Assembly: GCA_002419365.1 (NCBI GenBank)
Contig: DIGA01000051.1
Location: 1-6,851 of the forward strand
Direction: 5' to 3'
DNA from: Mageeibacillus sp. UBA5734
GTDB lineage: Bacteria; Bacillota; Clostridia; Saccharofermentanales; UBA5734
Length of the DNA stretch: 6,851 nucleotides
Shown here: one piece after another, positions 1-5,518 of the stretch
Layout of the letters: the number at the start of each line of letters is the position of its first letter
Numbering within the stretch: position 1 is the stretch's first letter
Program-made: the position numbers and the translations under genes
Notes under the pieces: generated by a model
Told to the model about the DNA's origin: nothing
Seen by the model: only the letters and a program-made list of their open reading frames with translations
Databases searched by the model: none

Positions 1-56
1 TCACGGTAATAAGCAAAGAGCCCCCACCACAGCTCACTACCGTCCCTTGCTGTTTT

Positions 57-75
57 GTGCTATACTGTCTAGCAC
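57..75. repeat. Perfect inverted repeat over the candidate -10 box
   Basis: GTGCTA at 57-62 and TAGCAC at 70-75 are perfect reverse complements separated by 7 bases, giving a 19-bp operator-like dyad. It covers the candidate -10 element and the likely transcription start, so a bound dimeric regulator would block the promoter. The arms resemble the core of the HrcA/CIRCE site, but in the opposite order (CIRCE has TTAGCACTC first), so I do not call it CIRCE. A 6-bp dyad could also be chance. Confidence 0.35.
58..66 (+). promoter_or_regulatory. Candidate extended -10 promoter for the def operon
   Basis: The sequence TG-C-TATACT matches an extended -10 element (TGn plus five of six bases of TATAAT). 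No good -35 hexamer lies 16-18 bases upstream: the bases around 38-43 read TACCGT. The TTGCTG at 47-52 is only 8 bases away, too close to serve. Extended -10 promoters can work without a -35. Transcription would start near 73, leaving a leader of about 80 bases before def. This is inferred from sequence match alone. Confidence 0.4.
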
Positions 76-97
76 GATTCTGCCCTGGAATGTTCGT

Positions 98-137
98 TTC
101 CACACTAACACTCACACCCGCACCCACACCCACACTC
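98..137 (+). repeat. C/A-rich, nearly G-free leader tract
   Basis: This 40-base stretch is built from imperfect CAC, ACC and CCCACA units and has a single G, at position 120. It lies between the candidate promoter and the def ribosome binding site. With almost no G it can form little internal structure as RNA, which would keep the Shine-Dalgarno site open. It reads as a His-Thr dipeptide run in the def frame. That run looks like an artefact of the base composition, since it lies upstream of the supported start. Confidence 0.55.
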
Positions 138-142
138 GGAGG
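138..142 (+). promoter_or_regulatory. Ribosome binding site that sets the def start
   Basis: GGAGG lies 9 bases upstream of TTG at 152. This decides the start, because the frame stays open upstream to the left edge and would otherwise suggest a longer protein with a low-complexity N-terminus. Confidence 0.8.
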
Positions 143-151
143 ACACCCACC

Positions 152-613
152 TTGGCTCTCAGGCAAATACTCAAAGACGGGGACGATACCCTGCGTAAAA
201 TCAGCCGCCCCGTTACCGCTTTTGACAATAAATTGCAGACCTTGATTGATGATATGTTCGAAACCATGTATGCCAATAATGGCATTGGCTTGGCTGCGCC
301 GCAGGTTGGCGTACTGCGCCGGCTTTTCGTCATGGACTTGCAGGATGGCAGCGGACCGGTTGTCGCGATCAATCCGGAAATCAGGCAAACACAGGGTTCG
401 CAGATCTGCCAGGAAGGCTGTCTGTCGATCCCGGGCAAATATGGCGATGTCGAGCGGCCAGCGACACTGGTGTTGGAGGCCCTCGATCGCAATGGCCAGC
501 CTTTCAGCCTGCCAGCTGACAATTTGAAAGCGGTTTGTATCTGCCACGAAACCGATCACCTCGACGGCATCTTGTTCCGGGACAAGGTCAAAGGCCCCCT
601 GCTTTCCGAATGA
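152..613 (+). CDS. def: Peptide deformylase
   Basis: This metalloenzyme removes the formyl group from the N-terminal formyl-methionine of nascent proteins at the ribosome exit in the cytoplasm. The 153-residue product carries all three family motifs: GIGLAAPQ (44-51), EGCLS (88-92, metal ligand Cys90) and HETDH (132-136, metal ligands His132 and His136, catalytic Glu133). The spacing matches well-studied bacterial deformylases. The start is TTG, chosen for its GGAGG site and because MALRQILKDG is the usual family beginning. The open frame runs further upstream but encodes a His/Thr-rich stretch unlike deformylases. If the candidate promoter at 58-66 is right, those codons contain no ATG, GTG or TTG after the transcription start. 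It overlaps fmt by 4 bases, fitting a coupled formylation and deformylation pair. It looks intact. Confidence 0.96.
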   Translation: MALRQILKDGDDTLRKISRPVTAFDNKLQTLIDDMFETMYANNGIGLAAPQVGVLRRLFVMDLQDGSGPVVAINPEIRQTQGSQICQEGCLSIPGKYGDVERPATLVLEALDRNGQPFSLPADNLKAVCICHETDHLDGILFRDKVKGPLLSE

Positions 614-1593
614 CACAGGTACCAATGGACCTCAAAAAACCACGTATTGTCTTCATGGGGACGCCTGATTTTGCTGTCCCATCCTTGCGCAGGCTGGTCG
701 AGGATGGCTATCCCATCCTGGCTGTCGTTTGCCAACCGGACAAGCCGACTGGCCGTCATCAGGTCCTGACAGCTCCTCCGGTTAAACAGACCGCCATTGA
801 ACTTGGTATCCCTATCCTCCAGCCGACCAAAATCCGCACCGGCGAATTCGCCACCCAGTTGCGCGAATTGGCCCCGGACATGATCGTCACGGCCGCATAT
901 GGCCGGATTTTGCCAGCTGACATTCTCCAGATCCCGCCGCTCGGCTGCCTCAACGTCCATGGCTCGCTCCTGCCTGAATATCGCGGTGCGGCACCTGTGC
1001 AATGGAGCATCATCGATGGCCGGGCTGAGACGGGTATTACAATCATGCTGATGGACGAGGGGATGGACACCGGCGACATTCTGATTCAGAGCCGGATCGC
1101 GATCCCGCCGGACATGGATGCAGGCCAGCTGATGGATGCCCTGGCAATGCTTGGTGCAGAGCTGCTCCCCCAGGCCATCCAGGGACTGTCAGACCACTTG
1201 CTCGAGCCCGTGAAACAGGATGAATCGCAAGCCACCTACGCCGCCATGGTCAACCGCGAAACGGGTCATATTGACTGGACGCGCCCCGCTGCGGACATTC
1301 ACAACCAGGTACGCGGGACCTATCCCTGGCCGGGCGCCTGGACCACCTTGCCCGACGGCAAAAGACTCAAAATCCACCGGACAGCTGTGGCAAATGGAGA
1401 TCATCTGATCACAGGAGCCACGCAGAACATTCCCGGCACCATCCTGGCTGCGCAAAAAAATGGCATCTCGGTCGCGACTGGCCAGGGTACCATCGTCCTT
1501 CTGGAGATCCAGCCCGAGGGCGGCAAACGCCTGAAAAGCCAGGACTGCGCCCACAATTATCCTGTCGGCCTGCAATTGGGAGGCACGCTATGA
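610..1593 (+). CDS. fmt: Methionyl-tRNA formyltransferase
   Basis: This enzyme transfers a formyl group from 10-formyl-tetrahydrofolate to Met-tRNA(fMet), making the initiator tRNA for translation. The 327-residue protein starts with the typical strand RIVFMGTPDFAVP (12-24). The formyltransferase domain follows with NVHGSLLPEYRGAAP (115-129) and MDEGMDTGDIL (148-158). The catalytic triad is Asn115, His117 and Asp153, each offset by 7 from the E. coli enzyme. The C-terminal tRNA-binding domain (about 208-320) has ATYAAMVNRETGHIDW and LEIQPEGGKR. I chose ATG 610 because its ATGA overlaps the def stop, suggesting termination-reinitiation. ATG 625, preceded by AGGT at 617-620, would give 322 residues and is a real alternative, since the family usually begins just before the RIVFMGTP strand. 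The gene is complete. Confidence 0.95.
   Translation: MTQVPMDLKKPRIVFMGTPDFAVPSLRRLVEDGYPILAVVCQPDKPTGRHQVLTAPPVKQTAIELGIPILQPTKIRTGEFATQLRELAPDMIVTAAYGRILPADILQIPPLGCLNVHGSLLPEYRGAAPVQWSIIDGRAETGITIMLMDEGMDTGDILIQSRIAIPPDMDAGQLMDALAMLGAELLPQAIQGLSDHLLEPVKQDESQATYAAMVNRETGHIDWTRPAADIHNQVRGTYPWPGAWTTLPDGKRLKIHRTAVANGDHLITGATQNIPGTILAAQKNGISVATGQGTIVLLEIQPEGGKRLKSQDCAHNYPVGLQLGGTL
1578..1583 (+). promoter_or_regulatory. Ribosome binding site for the yugP-type gene, inside fmt
   Basis: GGGAGG lies within the last codons of fmt, 6 bases before ATG 1590. It supports that start and suggests the peptidase can be initiated independently as well as by coupling to fmt. Confidence 0.7.
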
Positions 1594-2306
1594 ACTCATC
1601 CCTTGGACTTTTCTATGGATTTGACACCTACTATCTGATCCTGGTCATTCCAGCCCTGATCCTGAGCATGGTCGCCCAGGGCATGGTCAAAAGCGCATTC
1701 AACAAATACAGCCAGAAGGCCACACGCAGTGGCTACACGGGCAACACGGCGGCGCGCCGGATCCTGGACAGCAACAATCTGCGCCAGGTCCGGGTCGAAC
1801 AGGTGCCTGGCCAGCTGACGGATCATTATGACCCACGGACGCATGTCCTGCGCCTGTCTGACTCGACATTTGCCAGCCCTTCGATTGCGGCCATTGGCGT
1901 AGCGGCCCATGAAGCCGGCCACGCCATCCAGCATGCAGCCGGTTTCTGGCCCAACAAAGTCCGCTCCGCCCTCGTACCGGTTGCCAACATCGGTTCCCAG
2001 TTCGGCCCTTATCTGGCTCTTTTCGGCATCATCCTCGGCAGTTCCCCCCTGACAACAGCCGGTATCTGGCTGTTCGCCGGAGCCGTTCTGTTCTACCTGA
2101 TCACGTTGCCAGTCGAATTCGACGCCAGCCACCGGGCGATCCGGATCCTTGAAGACCAGGGCATGATGACGGATGAAGAGCTCAGTGGTGCCAAGAAAGT
2201 CCTGCGCGCTGCAGCCATGACCTACATTGCCTCGACCCTGGTCGCCTTTGCCAACCTGCTGCGCCTGGTCCTGCTTGCCCGGAGCCGCGATGACCGTCGC
2301 CGCTGA
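1590..2306 (+). CDS. yugP: Membrane zinc metallopeptidase, YugP type
   Basis: This is a predicted integral-membrane zinc peptidase of the family known in Bacillus subtilis as YugP (putative neutral zinc metallopeptidase, Pfam Zn_peptidase_2). Its substrate is not known to me. The 238-residue protein has a hydrophobic N-terminal segment (about 11-31) and a soluble stretch carrying HEAGH at 107-111 (zinc ligands His107 and His111, catalytic Glu108). Further hydrophobic segments lie at about 126-150, 154-173 and 207-231. Glu176 in LPVEFDAS is a plausible third zinc ligand by the gluzincin pattern, which is inference. The C-terminus is a short basic tail (RSRDDRRR). The start shares ATGA with the fmt stop and the end overlaps rsmB by 17 bases. 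The family is often found at this position in Clostridia, but that does not reveal its job. It looks intact. Confidence 0.92.
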   Translation: MNSSLGLFYGFDTYYLILVIPALILSMVAQGMVKSAFNKYSQKATRSGYTGNTAARRILDSNNLRQVRVEQVPGQLTDHYDPRTHVLRLSDSTFASPSIAAIGVAAHEAGHAIQHAAGFWPNKVRSALVPVANIGSQFGPYLALFGIILGSSPLTTAGIWLFAGAVLFYLITLPVEFDASHRAIRILEDQGMMTDEELSGAKKVLRAAAMTYIASTLVAFANLLRLVLLARSRDDRRR

Positions 2307-3669
2307 CGCTGCCCGGCTGGCCGCAGTCCGTGTCCTCCAGGATGTGCTGGAAAACGGCGCCTATGCCAATCTCAGCTCGATCCGGCAGCTGGAAAGCCGC
2401 AGCCTGACTGCCCGTGACCGGGCTTTTGCTTCGGCCCTCATCTATGGCACGATCAGCCGTCTGCCAGCGCTTGATTACCTGCTCGAACGCGTGCTGGACC
2501 GACCGCTGGCCAAACTGGACCCGGCCGTCCGCACCATTTTGCGTGCCGGTGCCTGGCAGCTCTACCACGCCCATGCCGTGCCACCATCCGCCGCTGTCAA
2601 CGAAAGTGTCAAACTGGCCCAGCATCTGGCCAATCCAGGTGCAGCCAAGTTCGTCAATGCCTGCCTGCGCCGCTTGTCTGCACCTGACCGGCCCGAGTTG
2701 CCGGCCAACAAGCCTGCCCTGGCAGCAGGTCTGCCCAGCGAACTATTTGGTTATCTGAAAAAATGGTACGGCCGCGACGAAGCCATCGCGCTGGCTGCAG
2801 CCGCCCTGGAGAACCTGGCAACGACGACCGTCCGGACGAACCTGTGCCGGACATCGGCGAGCCTGCTGCAGGCGGACCTTGAAAGGGAAGGGATCGTATC
2901 TGAGCCTGGTCTCTATTGTCCGGAAGCATTACGGCTTGATCTGGATGGTCGCTCCATCCGTGCCCTGGTTGAATTCCAGGAAGGGCTTCTGACCGTCCAG
3001 GATGAGGCTGCGATGCTGGTCGCTCACATTGCCGATCCTCGGCCCGGCTGGCGTGTGATCGACCTTTGTGCCGCGCCCGGTGGCAAGACAACCCACGTGG
3101 CTGAAACGATGAAAGACCAAGGTCAGATCCTGGCCCTTGATCTTTCCCCGTCGCGTCTTGCCCTGGTCGATGAGCAGGCCAATCGCCTCGGCTTGCAGGC
3201 CATTCGCACGGCTGCGGCCGATGCAACTTCCGCCGACTGGACTCAAGATCTGCTCGGCCAGGCTGACCTGGTCCTGGCGGATGTGCCCTGCAGTGGCCTC
3301 GGACTCCTGGCCCGGAAGCCGGAGATCCGCCTGACCATGACCCACGAGAAAATCACCGGCCTGATCCCGCTGCAACGTCAGATCCTGCAGAATGCGGCGA
3401 CCCTGGTCCGCCCCGGTGGTATCCTGGTCTACAGCACATGCACCATCAATCCCGATGAAAATGTGCACCAGATCGAGCAGTTCCTGGCCTCTGAGCCGGG
3501 CGAAACCTTTCAGCTGGAGACGATAACCCCGTACCTGCCAGATGCCTTGCTCAAGGATCCCGGAATCGCCCAGTCGGCGGCAAAAGGCTGGATCCAGCTG
3601 CTGCCCCACCGCCACCACACGGATGGCTTTTTCATGGCCCGCCTGCGCCGCCAGCCGTCAGCAGGATAA
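2290..3669 (+). CDS. rsmB: 16S rRNA m5C967 methyltransferase RsmB
   Basis: This cytoplasmic SAM-dependent enzyme makes 5-methylcytosine at position 967 of 16S rRNA (E. coli numbering). The 459-residue product has a NusB-like RNA-binding domain (about 5-135, with ARDRAFASALIYGT), a linker and a Rossmann methyltransferase domain (about 230-455). The SAM-binding motif is DLCAAPGGKT (258-267). The two cysteines of RNA m5C enzymes are present: Cys334 in DVPCSG, which aids product release, and Cys384 in YSTCT, the nucleophile. The C-terminal HTDGFFMARL (443-452) is also typical. I chose ATG 2290, with GGAG 5 bases upstream at 2281-2284. An upstream in-frame ATG at 2227 would add 21 residues lying wholly inside the yugP-type gene and unlike the family. 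The length is normal. Confidence 0.95.
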   Translation: MTVAADAARLAAVRVLQDVLENGAYANLSSIRQLESRSLTARDRAFASALIYGTISRLPALDYLLERVLDRPLAKLDPAVRTILRAGAWQLYHAHAVPPSAAVNESVKLAQHLANPGAAKFVNACLRRLSAPDRPELPANKPALAAGLPSELFGYLKKWYGRDEAIALAAAALENLATTTVRTNLCRTSASLLQADLEREGIVSEPGLYCPEALRLDLDGRSIRALVEFQEGLLTVQDEAAMLVAHIADPRPGWRVIDLCAAPGGKTTHVAETMKDQGQILALDLSPSRLALVDEQANRLGLQAIRTAAADATSADWTQDLLGQADLVLADVPCSGLGLLARKPEIRLTMTHEKITGLIPLQRQILQNAATLVRPGGILVYSTCTINPDENVHQIEQFLASEPGETFQLETITPYLPDALLKDPGIAQSAAKGWIQLLPHRHHTDGFFMARLRRQPSAG

Positions 3670-3722
3670 CAGCCCAAACCCACTACTGGCTACAGAAAAA
3701 CCACCTTCGCTAGGAGACCATC
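3670..3722 (+). other. 53-bp gap between rsmB and rlmN, C/A-rich leader
   Basis: This is the only place between genes where coding sequences do not touch. It is G-poor up to about 3709 and contains no hairpin with a T-run, so I see no terminator. No hexamer pair resembles a convincing promoter. It ends in AGGAGA (3712-3717), the rlmN ribosome binding site, 5 bases before ATG 3723. The likely reading is read-through within one operon, with rlmN initiated on its own site. Confidence 0.5.
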
Positions 3723-4745
3723 ATGCGCCTGATGATTGACCAAACCCTTGATAACTGGAAAACTTACGCCGTCGCCAAAGGCTGGCCGGCCTACCGGGCC
3801 GGGCAGATCCAGCAATGGCTGTCGCGCGGCATCAGCTCGATCGACGAAATGACCAATCTGCCGAAAAACATCCGTGAACAGCTCGCAGAGGATTTCCTGG
3901 TCGATGGCCTGACCGTCGAACGCAAAATCGTCTCAGCCCTGGACCAGACAACCAAATATGTCTTCCGCCTGTTTGACGGCAATGTCGTCGAGTCAGTTCT
4001 GATGCATTACAAACATGGCTATTCCGTCTGTATCTCCTCCCAGGCCGGCTGCAAGATGGGCTGCACCTTTTGCGCCTCGACTGGAGCTGGATTTGGCCGT
4101 AACCTGAGCCATGGTGAAATGCTGGCCCAGGTTAGCCGGATCGGCCGGGAAATCGGCGAGCGGATCGGCCATGTTGTGATCATGGGTATTGGCGAACCGC
4201 TGGACAATTACGACGAAGTGGTCGCGTTTCTCAAGGCCGCCAACGACCCGCAAGGCCTGAACATCAGCCTGCGCCACATCTCGGTCTCAACTTGCGGACT
4301 GGTACCCGAGATGCTAAAATTCACAGATGAAGGTCTGCCTGTTACCCTTTCAGTATCTCTGCATGCGCCCAATGACACCATCCGGCAGGCCATCATGCCC
4401 ATCGCCCGGCGTTACAGCATCGACGAGCTGCTCGCTGCCTGCCGGCGCCACATCGAGCGCAGCGGACGGCGGATTTCTTTCGAATATTCTCTTTTTGCTG
4501 GTATCAATGACCAGCCAGAGCACGCCCGGGAACTGGCGCGCCGCCTCAAGGGGATGCTGTGCCATGTCAACCTGATCCCGGCCAATGAATTCGACGGTGG
4601 TTCACACCGCCAGAGTGACCGGCGCCAGGTTGAGCAGTTCCAGCAGATCCTGCAAAGTGCCGGCATCAATGCCACCATCCGGCGTGAATTAGGCGCCGAT
4701 ATCAACGCTGCCTGCGGTCAGCTAAGGAGAACGCTCGAAGCATGA
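3723..4745 (+). CDS. rlmN: Dual-specificity RNA m2A methyltransferase RlmN
   Basis: This radical-SAM enzyme methylates carbon 2 of A2503 in 23S rRNA and, in studied bacteria, A37 of some tRNAs. The 340-residue protein has an N-terminal RNA-recognition domain (about 1-95) and a radical-SAM barrel. The 4Fe-4S cluster motif CKMGCTFC gives Cys110, Cys114 and Cys117. Cys103 matches E. coli Cys118, Glu90 matches Glu105, and Cys331 in INAACGQLR is the methyl-carrying cysteine. A GIGEP SAM-binding segment lies at 155-159. The related resistance enzyme Cfr methylates carbon 8 instead. The RNLSHGEML segment and the housekeeping context favour RlmN. The start has AGGAGA 5 bases upstream, and the MRLMIDQTL beginning leaves ATG 3732 as a lesser alternative. 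The last codons overlap prpC by 4 bases. Confidence 0.95.
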   Translation: MRLMIDQTLDNWKTYAVAKGWPAYRAGQIQQWLSRGISSIDEMTNLPKNIREQLAEDFLVDGLTVERKIVSALDQTTKYVFRLFDGNVVESVLMHYKHGYSVCISSQAGCKMGCTFCASTGAGFGRNLSHGEMLAQVSRIGREIGERIGHVVIMGIGEPLDNYDEVVAFLKAANDPQGLNISLRHISVSTCGLVPEMLKFTDEGLPVTLSVSLHAPNDTIRQAIMPIARRYSIDELLAACRRHIERSGRRISFEYSLFAGINDQPEHARELARRLKGMLCHVNLIPANEFDGGSHRQSDRRQVEQFQQILQSAGINATIRRELGADINAACGQLRRTLEA

Positions 4746-5518
4746 CAGAGCCAATCAAGTTTGCTGCGCAAAGCCACACCGGACTGGTCCGGGAAAACAA
4801 CGAAGACACTTACGAACTGGTCTATCCAGGGCCTGGCTATCCATTGGCCCTGGTTCTGGCTGACGGAATGGGCGGCCACAGCAAGGGCGAAATCGCCAGT
4901 GAAATTGCAACTGAGTTTGTCGCCAGCTTTCTGCGCGAGTATTTGCTCAATCCGCGAACATCGACTGAACTTGCCAGGCAACTTCAGGAGCTGGTCAAAA
5001 AGGCGAATGTCAAAGTCTATCTCAGTTCACTTGATGACAAGGAAAACCAGGGAATGGGGACGACCCTGACAGCTGCCATCCTCTTGCCAGACCGCCTGAT
5101 CACCGCCCATGTCGGGGATTGCCGCGCCTACATCCTGACGGAAGGCCAGCTGCGCCAGTTGACGGTTGACCACACCCTCGTCCAGGAACTGGTTGATGCT
5201 GGCAGCATCACAGCAGCCGAGACCCGGACCCACCCACGGCGCAATGTCCTGACCCGGGCCCTGGGTTTTCCAGATTTTGTCAATCCCGATATCACGGATA
5301 CTCCAGTTGCAGCAGGTGATCGCATCCTGTTATGCAGCGATGGTTTGCATGGATTTGTTCCCGATGATCTGATCTTCCAGTTGGCCCAGGCTGGCGAGAC
5401 ACCTTCCGAGGTTGTCCAATCCCTGGTCCAGGCTGCCTTGGCAGCTGGTGGGGAAGACAACGTCACGATTCTGTGTGCCTTTGTTCCGGGCCAGACCGCC
5501 CAGGAGGACCAGCCATGA
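4742..5518 (+). CDS. prpC: PP2C-family Ser/Thr protein phosphatase
   Basis: This metal-dependent phosphatase reverses phosphorylation by its partner kinase and removes phosphate from the kinase itself. The 258 residues form a single PP2C domain with no membrane segment, so it is cytoplasmic. Visible motifs are GLVRENNED (14-22), ADGMGGH (40-46, metal ligands Asp41 and Gly42), GMGTTLT (104-110), HVGDCRAY (123-130), CSDGLHGFV (198-206, metal ligand Asp200) and GGEDNVTI (236-243, metal ligand Asp239). The length is close to that of B. subtilis PrpC. The start shares ATGA with the rlmN stop, with AAGGAGA at 4724-4730, slightly far at 11 bases. It overlaps the kinase by 4 bases, the usual phosphatase-kinase pairing. 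The gene is also called stp. Confidence 0.95.
   Translation: MTEPIKFAAQSHTGLVRENNEDTYELVYPGPGYPLALVLADGMGGHSKGEIASEIATEFVASFLREYLLNPRTSTELARQLQELVKKANVKVYLSSLDDKENQGMGTTLTAAILLPDRLITAHVGDCRAYILTEGQLRQLTVDHTLVQELVDAGSITAAETRTHPRRNVLTRALGFPDFVNPDITDTPVAAGDRILLCSDGLHGFVPDDLIFQLAQAGETPSEVVQSLVQAALAAGGEDNVTILCAFVPGQTAQEDQP
5502..5507 (+). promoter_or_regulatory. Strong ribosome binding site fixing the kinase start
   Basis: A full AGGAGG lies inside the end of prpC, 7 bases before ATG 5515. This decides in favour of 5515 over the in-frame GTG at 5524, which would be 16 bases away. It is the best Shine-Dalgarno match in the window. Confidence 0.85.

Noticed and set aside
1..9. A Ser-Arg-stop that could be the last codons of an upstream gene such as priA.
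   Set aside because: priA often precedes def in Firmicutes, but two codons are not evidence. The sequence to the left is needed.
57..75. CIRCE operator for HrcA at the def promoter.
   Set aside because: CIRCE is TTAGCACTC, 9 bases, then GAGTGCTAA. Here the half-sites are in the opposite order, shorter and 7 bases apart.
47..151. N-terminal extension of the deformylase reading into a His-Thr repeat, or a His/Thr leader peptide.
   Set aside because: The frame is open to the left edge but the residues are low-complexity products of the C/A tract. The supported start is TTG 152 with GGAGG. No stop separates the stretch from def, so it is not a classical attenuation leader peptide.
90..245. Short + strand ORF from ATG 90 with a Thr/Pro-rich start, overlapping def.
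   Set aside because: It has no good ribosome site, its beginning only reflects the C/A repeat, and most of it is out of frame inside def.
3660..3722. Terminator or internal promoter between rsmB and rlmN.
   Set aside because: No GC-rich hairpin with a T-run exists, and the best -10-like sequence (TACAGA) matches poorly with no -35.
4020..4090. Cfr-type antibiotic-resistance methyltransferase.
   Set aside because: The cysteine pattern is shared by RlmN and Cfr, but the Cys103, Glu90 and Cys331 positions, the RNLSHGEML segment and the housekeeping operon favour RlmN. There is no sign of gene transfer.
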